From: an uncultured Alphaproteobacteria bacterium
GTDB taxonomy: Bacteria; Pseudomonadota; Alphaproteobacteria; Rhodospirillales; Rhodospirillaceae
Assembly: GCA_900079695.1 (NCBI GenBank)
Contig: LT599022.1
Location: 2,424,001-2,488,000 of the forward strand
Direction: 5' to 3'
Length of the DNA: 64,000 bases
Shown here: piece by piece, positions 26,651 to 35,419 of the stretch
Layout of the letters: every line of letters starts with the position of its first letter
Position numbering within the stretch: position 1 is the first letter of the stretch
Program-made: the position numbers and the translations under genes
The notes under the pieces: model-generated
The model's input: only the letters and a program-made list of their open reading frames with translations
Databases searched by the model: none
What the model was told of the DNA's origin: nothing

Positions 26651-27130
26651 TCACGGATAATGCATCGCGATCGGCACGGCGGTAACGCCGAGGGGATAGT
26701 CGCGTGCCACCTTGTCGAACCCCGGCGGGCCGAACACCACCGGCGGGTCGTTGGGAAATCCGTAGCCTTCCACCGGCAGGCCGAGGAAGCCGCGGCTCAA
26801 GCGGCCGCTGCGGTCGGCATCGTGGAACGTGGTGATCGCGTAGACCCCCGGCGCGGGCAGGGTGAGACAGGCGGCGAACGTTCCCGCCTCCGCCGCCACC
26901 GCGCGCTTGGCGAGTTTCTTCCCCTTGGCGAGAAAGTCCTCGGCACGGTCGCCGTAGACGGTGACGACGAGATCGCCGCCGGAGGCGCGCACGCCGCCGA
27001 AGATGAGTTCGACCGCCGCCACACCGGGCCGGGCCGGGCACGCCCCGGCGCTCAGTTCCCAATCGGCGGCGGCCGCCGCGCCGGGCGTCGCAAGCGCGAA
27101 CAGCGCGGCGAACGCCCGAAGCGCCTTCAT
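26651..27130 (-). CDS. DUF2141 family exported protein
   Basis: The 159-residue protein has a signal peptide (about 1-22, ending AAAA) and the DUF2141 pattern: LVVTVYGDRAEDFLAKGKKL, a middle GVYAITTFHDADRSGRL, and GYGFPNDP near 130. DUF2141 proteins are small envelope beta-proteins of unknown function. Its ATG overlaps the stop of the HAD gene (ATGA), so the two are co-translated, divergent from the sphingolipid operon. Confidence 0.8.
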   Translation of the reverse strand: MKALRAFAALFALATPGAAAAADWELSAGACPARPGVAAVELIFGGVRASGGDLVVTVYGDRAEDFLAKGKKLAKRAVAAEAGTFAACLTLPAPGVYAITTFHDADRSGRLSRGFLGLPVEGYGFPNDPPVVFGPPGFDKVARDYPLGVTAVPIAMHYP

Positions 27131-27717
27131 CGCCGCGACCGGCGCCGGCGGAGCCCGCCGACGCGGGTGGGGTGCCGAACCAAGGCCAGCATCGGCCCGT
27201 CGGCGGGCAGGTTGCCGTAGCCCCATGCCTCGCCCGAAAAGCCGCCGAGCCAGTCCCTCACCCGCCGCGCCTTTTCCTGGCCGGTACAGGCGAGACCGTC
27301 GATGCGGCCGGACAGCACGCCGCCCACGACATCGAGATCGGTTCCGAGCACCTCGTCGACCTCGACTCCCTTGAGTTCGAGCAGACGGCGCACGCAACAG
27401 GCGAGTCCGCCGCTGGCGACGACGATGACGCGACCGTCGCGACGGTGGCGGGCATAGGCGCGCAGCATCTCCATGCGCCAGCGCAGCCGCGGAAAGGCGC
27501 GCTCGGCGGCGGATTCGAGATCTTCCACGGTCCGCCCGGCGGTGGTCCTGCGCAGCAGCACCGCACGGAACACGGCGGCGCGCCGCCGCGAGACCGCCGC
27601 CGCCGCGGCCGCGACGACGCAACTCCAGGCCAGAGCGCGGCGCCCGACGAGGGCTTCAAGGATCGGCAAAAGGCTGCCCGAGTGAATCAGGGTGCGATCG
27701 AAATCGAAAATCGCCAC
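27127..27717 (-). CDS. HAD-family (subfamily IB) phosphatase
   Basis: The 196-residue protein starts VAIFDFDRTLIHSGS, the DxDxT catalytic motif of HAD-IB hydrolases such as SerB and the phosphatidylglycerophosphatase-like group. Motif II is VIVVASGG and motif III the Lys of CTGQEKARR, followed by GYGNLPADGPML where a second acidic residue would be expected. I chose the GTG at 27717 because the upstream in-frame extension to 27849 has AT-rich codons unlike the host and covers a promoter region. A lipid phosphate is a possible substrate given the divergent lipid operon. Confidence 0.7.
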   Translation of the reverse strand: MAIFDFDRTLIHSGSLLPILEALVGRRALAWSCVVAAAAAAVSRRRAAVFRAVLLRRTTAGRTVEDLESAAERAFPRLRWRMEMLRAYARHRRDGRVIVVASGGLACCVRRLLELKGVEVDEVLGTDLDVVGGVLSGRIDGLACTGQEKARRVRDWLGGFSGEAWGYGNLPADGPMLALVRHPTRVGGLRRRRSRR

Positions 27718-27861
27718 TCCCGAAGATGCCGCCGGCGCCGCGCAAGACGCGCCTACCCCGTCCTGCAATTCGCCTGATTTGGCGAACAAACCACCGAATA
27801 CTATTTTCCCCGTATTGTATACAGGTGGCAAAACCGCATCTTCAGCCATGGATTCGCAGCC

Positions 27862-27889
27862 TTGACGAACGGAACGATCGGACTATACA
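27862..27889 (+). promoter_or_regulatory. promoter of the sphingolipid operon
   Basis: TTGACG (27862-27867) and TATACA (27884-27889) have a 16-base spacer, in the intergenic region between the HAD gene and the operon. Confidence 0.65.
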
Positions 27890-27931
27890 AACGTGCACGT
27901 ATGTCATCTCCTTGTAACCGATCAACGTATG

Positions 27932-27950
27932 GATGCAATGATTTTGCATC
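27932..27950 (+). promoter_or_regulatory. leader hairpin before the first operon gene
   Basis: GATGCAA and TTGCATC pair around a 5-base loop, 14 bases before the GTG start and just before a GGGGGG ribosome site. It could control translation initiation. Confidence 0.4.
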
Positions 27951-27963
27951 GGCTGGGGGGCTT

Positions 27964-28755
27964 GTGGTCGATAGCGCGATTATCCTGAGTGCCGGGCAGG
28001 GCAAGCGTCTCCTCCCTTATACCGAGGCGCGTCCCAAATGTCTGCTGCCGCTCAACGGACGCAGCGTGCTCGAATGGCAACTCGCGGCGCTGGCGGCGAA
28101 CGGCTTCCGCAAGGCGACGATCGTCACCGGTTTCTGCTCCGACGCGGTGGAAACGATGCTGCGCGCGCGCGCCGACGACGGCCTCGTCACCGAGGTGATC
28201 TACAACCCGTTCTTCGAGGTTGCGGACAACCTCGGTAGTTGCTACATGGCGCGGGCGGCGATGCGCGAAGGACCGTTCGCGATCGTCAACGGCGATACGC
28301 TGTTCCATCCGGCGCTTCTCGCGCGGGCGCAGGCTCAGGCCACCGGCGACATCACCGTGACGATCGACCGCAAGGCTCGCTACGACGACGACGACATGAA
28401 GGTTTCGTGTTCGGACGGCCGCCTGCACACCATCGGCAAGCACCTCACCGCCGATGTCGCGAATGCCGAATCGATCGGCATGCTGTTCTTCTCCGCCGAG
28501 GGCGGCGAAATCTTCGCCGATGCGGTGATGAGCGTGCTGCGCCAGCCCGAAGGGCTGAAGAAGTGGTACTTGAGCGTGATCGACCGCCTGGCCGCCGCCG
28601 GCCGCGACGTGCGCGTCGCCGATATCGCGGGCGAGGCCTGGTGCGAGATCGACTTTCCGAGAGATCTCGCGGCAGCCGGAGAGATTTCCGCGCGCCTGCA
28701 CCACGAGATCTCCCGCTTCCGTGAGGACAATCCGCGGCGTCGCACCGCGATTTAA
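27964..28755 (+). CDS. sugar/alcohol-phosphate nucleotidyltransferase (LicC-like)
   Basis: The 263-residue protein opens with the nucleotidyltransferase signature ILSAGQGKRLLPYTEARPK, then CLLPLNG. The metal-binding Asp lies in IVNGDTLFHP near 110, and WCEIDFPRDL near 220 resembles the end of cholinephosphate or inositol-phosphate cytidylyltransferases. It would activate a phosphorylated alcohol or sugar with CTP or another NTP. GTG 27964 is chosen because upstream ATGs lie at the promoter or in the leader hairpin region. It is the first gene of the 13-gene operon, nine bases before the flippase. Confidence 0.8.
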   Translation: MVDSAIILSAGQGKRLLPYTEARPKCLLPLNGRSVLEWQLAALAANGFRKATIVTGFCSDAVETMLRARADDGLVTEVIYNPFFEVADNLGSCYMARAAMREGPFAIVNGDTLFHPALLARAQAQATGDITVTIDRKARYDDDDMKVSCSDGRLHTIGKHLTADVANAESIGMLFFSAEGGEIFADAVMSVLRQPEGLKKWYLSVIDRLAAAGRDVRVADIAGEAWCEIDFPRDLAAAGEISARLHHEISRFREDNPRRRTAI

Positions 28756-28764
28756 GAGCCAGGG

Positions 28765-30129
28765 ATGACAGTGAGGGCAGTTTCCGAGCATCGCGCGACA
28801 TCACCGGCCGGCGGCATCGTTCGCCGGGCGGCGCGCAATCTCGCCTACCTCACCGGCGGAAAATCCGTGAGCGGCCTGCTCAGCCTGATCTACCTCGCGG
28901 TCGCGGTGCAGACCCTCGGCATCGACGTCTACGGCCAACTGATCCTGATCTACTCGTTCGCCCAATTGGTGACGGCGATCGTGCAGTTCCAGACCTGGCA
29001 GCCGATCCTGCACTTCGGCACCGCCGCGATCGCCGAAGACCGCCTCGGCGACTTCCGCAGTCTCGTGCGCTTCGCCGTCGGGCTCGACGCCGCAAGCTCG
29101 CTCGTCGGCATGGCCGTGGTGGCGGGCGGCATCTGGCTCGTCGGCCCGCATATCGACCTGCCGCCGGAAACCCTGCCGTTCGCCAGCGGATTCGCGCTCG
29201 CGGTGCCGTTCATGGCCTGGGCGACGCCCAACGGCCTGCTGCGCCTGTTCGACCGGTTCGACCTGCTGCTGCTGGAGGACAACGTCGAGGCGGCGGTGCG
29301 GCTGGCGGGTTCGCTGCTGGTGCTCGCCCTCGGCGGCGGGCTCGTCGGGTTCGTTCTGGTGTGGGCGGCGTCGGTGGTGGCGAGCGGCAGCGCGTGTGCG
29401 CTGCTCGCCTGGCGGGAAGTGCGCCGCCGCAACCTCTGGGCCCGGGAGGACGCTCCCGGCGCGCCGGTGGCGCAGCGCTTCCCGGGGATCTGGGCGTTCA
29501 TCTGGTCGACCAACTTCAACTCGACGCTCAAGCTCGCGCGCCCCCATCTCACCACCCTTCTCATCGGCGGCGCGCTCGAATCCGTCCAGGCGGGCCTGTT
29601 CCGCGTCGCGCAGCAGATCGCCGACGCACTGGCGACGCCGCTCAAGCTGATGGTTCCGGTGATCTATCCCGAGCTTGCCCGGCTGGTCGCGGCGCGCGAC
29701 TTCGATCTTCTGCGCGCCGTCTCGCGGCGCACGCTGGTCTGGTCGGGCCTCGGCGCGGTCGCGACGTTCGCGGCGCTCGCGGCGCTCGGGCCGCTGCTGC
29801 TCGACATCATCGGCGGCGACGAGGCGGACGGCGCGTACGGCATGCTGCTCCTGCTGAGCGCCGCCGCACTGATCCGGATTTCCGGGTTCTCGCTCGAACC
29901 GATGCTGATCTCCCTCGGCCATCCATCGCTCGCGCTGGCTGTGCAAACCACCGCGACCGTGATCTACTTCCCGGCGTTGCTGCTGTTGTTGGCTTACTTT
30001 AGTTTCAACGGAGCGGGCTTCGCCGCAATCGGCGCCGCAACCCTCACCGTCCTGCTGCAGCTTGCGGCGGTCGCCTACTGGTTCCCGGCTGAAGCGCCGG
30101 CAGCCGCAGCCCAAGAGGCCAGATCTTGA
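28765..30129 (+). CDS. Wzx-like/MATE-fold polysaccharide-type flippase
   Basis: The 454-residue protein has 12-14 membrane segments and the start typical of oligosaccharide flippases (AARNLAYLTGGKSVSGLLSL, then IYLAVAVQTLGIDVYGQL). It probably moves a lipid-linked group across the inner membrane. Placement within the sphingolipid operon suggests the cargo is a modified ceramide lipid or its head-group precursor, but a normal polysaccharide intermediate cannot be excluded. Its stop overlaps the next start (TTGA). Confidence 0.82.
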   Translation: MTVRAVSEHRATSPAGGIVRRAARNLAYLTGGKSVSGLLSLIYLAVAVQTLGIDVYGQLILIYSFAQLVTAIVQFQTWQPILHFGTAAIAEDRLGDFRSLVRFAVGLDAASSLVGMAVVAGGIWLVGPHIDLPPETLPFASGFALAVPFMAWATPNGLLRLFDRFDLLLLEDNVEAAVRLAGSLLVLALGGGLVGFVLVWAASVVASGSACALLAWREVRRRNLWAREDAPGAPVAQRFPGIWAFIWSTNFNSTLKLARPHLTTLLIGGALESVQAGLFRVAQQIADALATPLKLMVPVIYPELARLVAARDFDLLRAVSRRTLVWSGLGAVATFAALAALGPLLLDIIGGDEADGAYGMLLLLSAAALIRISGFSLEPMLISLGHPSLALAVQTTATVIYFPALLLLLAYFSFNGAGFAAIGAATLTVLLQLAAVAYWFPAEAPAAAAQEARS

Positions 30130-31892
30130 CGTTTTCCGCACAACTCGCCGCGCATGACGCCGTCGTCGACCTCGCCAGCCCCCGCGTCGCCACCCCGACG
30201 GCGAGCGGTCTGCCGCGCCGGTTCCGCTTCGCCACCTTCACCGAAGCGCTCGACTACGCGGCCCTCGGCGAGACTGGCCTCAACTTCTATTCCGACCGCA
30301 TGATCCTCGCCCATGCGCTGCCCTACGCCGAACTGCGCGAGCGCGCTCTCGGTCTCGCGCGGCGCCTGCTCGGCCTCGGCCTCGCGCCCGGCGACCGCGT
30401 CGCCCTGGTGGCGGAGACCGAGCCGGACTTCGTCGTCGCGTTCGCCGCGTGCCAGTACGGCGGGCTGATTCCCGTGCCGCTGCCGTTGCCGCTCGCGTTC
30501 GGCGGGCACGACGCCTACGTCGCCCAGATCCGCCAGATGATCACCGATTCGCTCGCCAAGGCGGCGCTCGCGCCGACCTGGGTATCGCAGTGGATGGAGC
30601 GCGCGACCCACGACCTCGGGCTGCGCTTCTGCGGCCGCGTCGCCGACCTCGCGGCCCACCCGGAAGCGAAGGGCGAACTCGCCCCGGCGCGCCCCGAGGC
30701 GATCAGCTACCTGCAGTTCTCGTCCGGCAGCACCCGGCAGCCCGCCGGCATCGCCATCACCCACCGCGCGCTGATGGCCAACACCTACGGCATCGCCCAC
30801 GACAGCCTCAAGGTGCGCGACGGCGACCGGGCGATCTCGTGGCTGCCGTTCTACCACGACATGGGTCTGGTCGGCTTCCTGCTGTCGCCGATCACCGCGC
30901 AGCTGTCGGCGGACTACCTCGCCTCGCGCGATTTCGCCCGCCGTCCGCTCAACTGGCTGCGCCTGATGGACGCCAACGGCGGCACCATCAGCTACAGCCC
31001 GAGCTTCGGCTACGACCTCTGCGCCAAGCGCGTCTCGACCGGCCAGATGCCGCAGATCGACCTCTCCCGCTGGCGGGTCGCAGGCATCGGCGGCGACATG
31101 ATCCGTCCGCAGGTGCTGCGCGCGTTCGCGGCGGCGTTCGCGCCGCTCGGCTTCAGCGACGACGCCTTCGTGCCGAGCTACGGCCTCGCCGAGACCACCC
31201 TCGCGGTCAGCTTCTGCGAAACCGGGCGCGGCCTCCGCACCGACCGGGTGGACGCGGTGGCGCTGGAAATGGACCGCCGCGCCGAACCGGCCACCATCGA
31301 CCACCCGCGGCAGCGCGAATTCGTGGTCTGCGGTCGGGTGATCCCCGGCCACGTCGTCGAAGTGCGCGGCGAGGACGGCCGCATCCTGCCCGAGCGCCAG
31401 GTCGGGCGGATTTTCGTCAAGGGGCCGAGCCTGATGTCGGGCTACGACCGCCGCCCGGTGGAAACCGCGGTCGCGCTCACCGCCGACGGCTGGCTCGACA
31501 CCGGCGACCTCGGGTACCGCATCGTCGACGAACTGGTGATCACCGGCCGCCACAAGGACCTGATCATCATCAACGGCCGCAACCTCTGGCCTCAGGATCT
31601 CGAATACTGCGCCGAGCAGGTGGATTCGGTGCGGACCGGCGACGTCGCGGTCTTCAGCGTCAACGACCCGGAGGCCGAGGAGGAACGGGTGGTGGCGCTG
31701 GTGCAGTGCCGCTCCTCCGATCCCGAGAAGCGCAATCAGCTGGCGCAGTCGATCGCCTCGATCCTCACCAAGAGCTACGGCATCACCGTTCACGTGGTGC
31801 TGGTGCCGAACAACGCCCTGCCGCTCACCTCGTCGGGCAAGCTGCGCCGCGGCAACGCCCGCAAGGCCTATCTCGAAGGCACCCTGCGATGA
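30126..31892 (+). CDS. fatty acyl-AMP ligase (FAAL-type acyl activating enzyme)
   Basis: The TTG start overlaps the flippase stop. The 588-residue protein has the adenylate-forming P-loop FSSGSTRQPAG at about 198-208, WLPFYHDMGLVG, the YGLAETTL motif, GWLDTGDLGY and HKDLIIINGRNLWPQD, the pattern of FadD32/FAAL-like enzymes. It should activate a fatty acid as acyl-AMP and load it on the ACP encoded two genes later. Acyl-CoA formation is the alternative. In Caulobacter an acyl ligase plus ACP feed the sphingolipid route. Confidence 0.9.
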   Translation: MTFSAQLAAHDAVVDLASPRVATPTASGLPRRFRFATFTEALDYAALGETGLNFYSDRMILAHALPYAELRERALGLARRLLGLGLAPGDRVALVAETEPDFVVAFAACQYGGLIPVPLPLPLAFGGHDAYVAQIRQMITDSLAKAALAPTWVSQWMERATHDLGLRFCGRVADLAAHPEAKGELAPARPEAISYLQFSSGSTRQPAGIAITHRALMANTYGIAHDSLKVRDGDRAISWLPFYHDMGLVGFLLSPITAQLSADYLASRDFARRPLNWLRLMDANGGTISYSPSFGYDLCAKRVSTGQMPQIDLSRWRVAGIGGDMIRPQVLRAFAAAFAPLGFSDDAFVPSYGLAETTLAVSFCETGRGLRTDRVDAVALEMDRRAEPATIDHPRQREFVVCGRVIPGHVVEVRGEDGRILPERQVGRIFVKGPSLMSGYDRRPVETAVALTADGWLDTGDLGYRIVDELVITGRHKDLIIINGRNLWPQDLEYCAEQVDSVRTGDVAVFSVNDPEAEEERVVALVQCRSSDPEKRNQLAQSIASILTKSYGITVHVVLVPNNALPLTSSGKLRRGNARKAYLEGTLR

Positions 31893-32821
31893 CCCAGAAG
31901 CTGGCCGCCCTCACCGGCGGCACCGGCTTCCTCGGCGGATACGTGGGCGCGGCGCTCGAAGCCGCGGGATGGAAGGTGCGGCGCCTGATGCGCCCGCCCC
32001 GCGCCGTCGCCGCCGATTGCGTGCGCGGCGACCTCGACGACTCGGCGGCGCTCGACGCCCTGGTGGCGGACGCCGACGTGGTGGTGCATCTCGCCGGATT
32101 GGTGAAGGCCTCCGCCGACTGCGCGTTCTTCCACGTCAACCGCGACGGCTGCCGCAACCTCGCCGCGGCGATCGCGCGCGCCGCCCGCCCGCCGCGGATC
32201 GTGGCGGTGTCGTCGCTCGCGGCGCGCCATCCCGAGCTTTCCGCCTACGCCGCCAGCAAGCGCGCCGGGGAAGACGCCTTCCGCGACGCCGGGCTGCGGC
32301 CGGTGGTTCTGCGGCCGACCGCGATCTACGGCCCGGGCGACCGCGAGGCGGCGACGTTCCTGCGCGCCTGCGAATCCGGCACGGCGGTGGTGCCCGCCGC
32401 GCCCGGCGCGCGCGTCACGGTGATTCACGCCGCCGACGTCGCCGCCGCGGTGGTCGCGGCGTGCGAAGACCCCGCCTGCGACGGCGAAACCTGGGAACTC
32501 ACCGACCCGCACCGCGAAGGCTACGGCTGGCGCGAACTGTTCGAGCGAATCGCAGCCGCCGACGGCGCGAGGATGCGCATCCTGCCGTTGCCGCGCGCGG
32601 CGGCGACGGCGTTCGCCGCGCTCAACGCCGCGGCGCAGCGGGTCCTCGGCCGCGCGCCGATGCTCACGCCCGGCAAGGTGCGCGAACTCTTCCACCCCGA
32701 CTGGTCGAGCGCGCCGGAGCGGCAGCCGCCGGAACGGCTGTGGCGGCCGAGGATCGACCTCGCCGACGGCATCGTCGAAACCCTGCGCCACCTGCGCACG
32801 CCCGCCTCAAAATTAGGATAA
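31889..32821 (+). CDS. NAD(P)-dependent epimerase-like reductase, candidate ceramide reductase (CerR)
   Basis: The 310-residue extended SDR has GGTGFLGG at 10-17, VVHLAGLVK near 65 and the catalytic YxxxK (Tyr120, Lys124). In Caulobacter an NDUFA9-like extended SDR encoded in the sphingolipid locus reduces the 3-keto group after N-acylation. The operon position with spt, ACP and the ceramide-synthase-like gene makes that the most likely role; a sugar epimerase is the alternative. ATGA overlap with the ligase. Confidence 0.78.
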   Translation: MTQKLAALTGGTGFLGGYVGAALEAAGWKVRRLMRPPRAVAADCVRGDLDDSAALDALVADADVVVHLAGLVKASADCAFFHVNRDGCRNLAAAIARAARPPRIVAVSSLAARHPELSAYAASKRAGEDAFRDAGLRPVVLRPTAIYGPGDREAATFLRACESGTAVVPAAPGARVTVIHAADVAAAVVAACEDPACDGETWELTDPHREGYGWRELFERIAAADGARMRILPLPRAAATAFAALNAAAQRVLGRAPMLTPGKVRELFHPDWSSAPERQPPERLWRPRIDLADGIVETLRHLRTPASKLG

Positions 32822-32826
32822 CCCAC

Positions 32827-33081
32827 ATGCCGGTTGACATGGCGATCATCGACATCATCATCACCCAGTTGCGCAAGATCACCCCCCCGGGGACGGCGAT
32901 CACGCCGCAGTCGTCGATCATGGGCGACCTCGGCCTCGACTCCCTGACGGTGATGAACTTTGTGATGTGGCTCGAGGACGAGTTCGACGTGTCGGTGCCG
33001 ATGGACCGGATGGTCGGCATCCAGACCGTCACCGACCTCGCCGAAACTCTCCAATCGCTCGGCGTAAAGGTTCCCGAATGA
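32827..33081 (+). CDS. acyl carrier protein dedicated to sphingolipid synthesis
   Basis: The 84-residue acidic, helical protein carries the phosphopantetheine site GDLGLDSLT (Ser39) and FVMWLEDEFDVSVP, a complete carrier protein. It lies five bases after the reductase and overlaps the spt start by four bases. Bacterial Spt enzymes commonly sit beside their own ACP, so it likely presents the acyl group to Spt and/or the N-acyltransferase. Confidence 0.93.
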   Translation: MPVDMAIIDIIITQLRKITPPGTAITPQSSIMGDLGLDSLTVMNFVMWLEDEFDVSVPMDRMVGIQTVTDLAETLQSLGVKVPE

Positions 33082-34283
33082 CGATTCTCGAAAAGTTCGC
33101 GCCGCTGGCGGATGCGCGCAAGGCGCTGCACAACCTCGGCGTCGATCCGTTTGCCGTGGGGTTCGACCGCATCTCCTCGCCGGTCGAGGCGGAGATCGAC
33201 GGCCGCCCGGTGCTGATTCTCGGCAGCAACAACTACCTCGGCCTGACCTTCGAGCCCGACATCGTCGAAGAGGGCGTCGCGGCGCTGCGCGCCTACGGCA
33301 CCGGCACCACCGGCTCGCGCATCGCCAACGGCACCTTCGCCGGGCACCGCACCCTCGAGCGCCGGATCGCCGACGCGTTCGGGCGCAAGCACGCGATGGT
33401 GTTCAGCACCGGCTATCAGGCCAATCTCGGCATGCTCGCCACCCTGGTGGGCCCGGGCGACACGGTGTTCATCGACGCCGACAGCCACGCCAGCATCTAC
33501 GACGGCTGCCGCATGGCGACCGGCCAGGTGATCCGCTTCCGCCACAACGACGCCGACGACCTCGCCAAGCGCATCCGCCGCCTCGGCGACACGCCGGGCG
33601 CGAAGCTGATCGTCGTCGAGGGGATCTACAGCATGCTCGGCGACCGCGCGCCGATGGCGGAGATCGCCGCGGTCAAGCGCGAGAGCGACGCGGCGCTGCT
33701 GGTGGACGAGGCCCACTCGTTCGGCGTGCTCGGCCCCAACGGCCGCGGCGCGGCGGAAGAAGCCGGAGTCGAGGCGGACGTCGACTTCGTCGTCGGCACC
33801 TTCTCGAAGAGCCTCGGCGCGGTCGGCGGCTACTGCGCCTCCGACATCGACGGCTTCGACGTGCTGCGCGTCGCCTGCCGCCCCTACATGTTCACCGCCT
33901 CGCTGCCGCCGTCGGTGATCGCCACGGTGCTCGCCGCGCTCGACCGCCAGCAGCGCGCGCCGGAGCTGCGCGAGACCCTCGCCGCCAACGCCGAGCGCCT
34001 CTATTCCGGGCTCGCCAAAGCGGGTTTCTCGCTCGGCTCCAGCGTCAGCCCGATCGTCGCGGTGCGCCTGCCCGACGTGCCCACCGCGACGCGCTTCTGG
34101 GCCGACCTGCTGGCCGAGGGAGTTTACGTCAACCTCGCGCTGCCGCCCGCGACTCCGACCGCGGAACCGCTCCTGCGCACCAGCGTCACCGCCGCGCACG
34201 ACTCCGCGCAGATCGACCGCGCGGTGGCCGCGATCGTTGCGGTCGGCGAGCGCCTCGGCGTGATCGGGGGCGCCGCGAAATGA
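33078..34283 (+). CDS. spt: serine palmitoyltransferase (alpha-oxoamine synthase family)
   Basis: The 401-residue PLP enzyme has all alpha-oxoamine synthase landmarks: GSNNYLGL near 50, GTGTTGSRIANGT, the ring-stacking His137 (DADSHASI), Asp210 and His213 (VDEAHSFG) and the PLP Lys244 in GTFSKSLGAVGGY. KBL, AonS and HemA share the fold; the adjacent ACP and ceramide-type genes favour Spt, which condenses L-serine with an acyl thioester to 3-ketosphinganine. The ATG overlaps the ACP stop. Confidence 0.88.
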   Translation: MTILEKFAPLADARKALHNLGVDPFAVGFDRISSPVEAEIDGRPVLILGSNNYLGLTFEPDIVEEGVAALRAYGTGTTGSRIANGTFAGHRTLERRIADAFGRKHAMVFSTGYQANLGMLATLVGPGDTVFIDADSHASIYDGCRMATGQVIRFRHNDADDLAKRIRRLGDTPGAKLIVVEGIYSMLGDRAPMAEIAAVKRESDAALLVDEAHSFGVLGPNGRGAAEEAGVEADVDFVVGTFSKSLGAVGGYCASDIDGFDVLRVACRPYMFTASLPPSVIATVLAALDRQQRAPELRETLAANAERLYSGLAKAGFSLGSSVSPIVAVRLPDVPTATRFWADLLAEGVYVNLALPPATPTAEPLLRTSVTAAHDSAQIDRAVAAIVAVGERLGVIGGAAK

Positions 34284-35419
34284 CCAAGACGGCGAAACTC
34301 GCGGGCGTGGTGGTCGGCACCTGTTCGACCCGCCTGTGGGGCCTCGACGGCGCCGAGCGTGCCCGGCGCATCCTTGCCAAGGCCGGGCTCGCCGTGGTCG
34401 GCGCGCCGCCCGCCGACGCTCCGGCGCTGCTGGTGCGCGCCGACTGGGTGGTCGACGGCGCGCTGCTCGGCCTGCTGAAGGCGGAGGAACCGGGCGTGGC
34501 GCTGGTCGCCACCCACAAGGGGACCAAGGTCCTGCTCGCCGCCCACGTCTCCGCCGCCGACGCCCCGGCGACGATGGCGGCCCTCGCCGCTCCGGCGGGC
34601 GGCGCCGCGGCGCCAGCGCACCTGCGCGAGATCGTTCACGATCCCGACGGTCCGCCGATCTACCTCCACCGCCTGCGCAAGCGCCTCAAGCCGGTGGTGA
34701 TGCCGCTCGAACCGACGACCGTTCGCGCCGCCGAGAAGGCGACCTTCAAGGGCTCGTACAAGGACGTCACCGACGGCGTCACCAAGTACCTCTGGCCGCT
34801 GCCCGCGCGCCACGCCACCCGCTGGTGCGCCGAGCGCGGCATCACGCCGAACATGGTCACGCTGGTCGGTTTCGCGCTGGTGTTCGCGGCGATGTGGGGG
34901 TTCTGGGAAGGACTGTTCGCCCTCGGCCTCGCCGCCGCGTGGGTGATGACCTTTCTCGACACCGTCGACGGCAAGCTCGCCCGCTGCACCCTCACCTTCA
35001 CCCGCTTCGGCGACGTCTTCGACCACGGTATCGACCTGATCTCGCCGCCGTTCTGGTGGTGGGCGTGGCACGTCGGCTGCCTCAAGGTCGGCGCGGACTA
35101 TCCGCTGCCCGAACTGTCGCTGTGGGTGGTGCTGGGCGGCTACGTGATCCTGCGGCTCCAGGAAGGGCTGTTCAAGGCGCTGTTCGGCATGCACGTCCAC
35201 GTCTGGCGCAGGGGTGACAGCCTCTTCCGCCTGATCGTGGCGCGGCGCAACCCGCTGCTGGTGATTCTCACCGTCGCCGCGATCCTCGGCCAGCCGGGCT
35301 GGGGCATGGCGATCTCGGCGGCGTGGACGGCGGTCTCGGTGCTCGTCCACACCGTGCAGATCGCCCAGGCGCTTGCGGTCCGGCGGATCCAGCCGGTGGT
35401 CTCCTGGCTCAACCGATGA
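34280..35419 (+). CDS. CDP-alcohol phosphatidyltransferase with degenerate N-terminal domain
   Basis: The 379-residue protein has the complete CDP-alcohol phosphotransferase motif D227-x2-DG-x2-AR-x8-G-x3-D-x3-D252 and about six membrane segments after residue 190. Residues 1-140 form an extra alpha/beta region that looks like a nucleotidyltransferase fold lacking its nucleotide loop. The linker (EKATFKGSYKDVTDG, then ITPNMVTLVGF) resembles bifunctional cytidylyltransferase/CDP-alcohol synthases. It would join a CDP-activated partner to an alcohol, here probably building a ceramide head group in the inner membrane. Confidence 0.85.
   Translation: MTKTAKLAGVVVGTCSTRLWGLDGAERARRILAKAGLAVVGAPPADAPALLVRADWVVDGALLGLLKAEEPGVALVATHKGTKVLLAAHVSAADAPATMAALAAPAGGAAAPAHLREIVHDPDGPPIYLHRLRKRLKPVVMPLEPTTVRAAEKATFKGSYKDVTDGVTKYLWPLPARHATRWCAERGITPNMVTLVGFALVFAAMWGFWEGLFALGLAAAWVMTFLDTVDGKLARCTLTFTRFGDVFDHGIDLISPPFWWWAWHVGCLKVGADYPLPELSLWVVLGGYVILRLQEGLFKALFGMHVHVWRRGDSLFRLIVARRNPLLVILTVAAILGQPGWGMAISAAWTAVSVLVHTVQIAQALAVRRIQPVVSWLNR

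Noticed and set aside
27862..27963. Earlier ATG starts (27862, 27901) for the first operon gene
   Set aside because: The first lies on the -35 box and the second would place a leader hairpin in coding sequence with atypical codons; GTG 27964 has a ribosome site and fits family N-termini.
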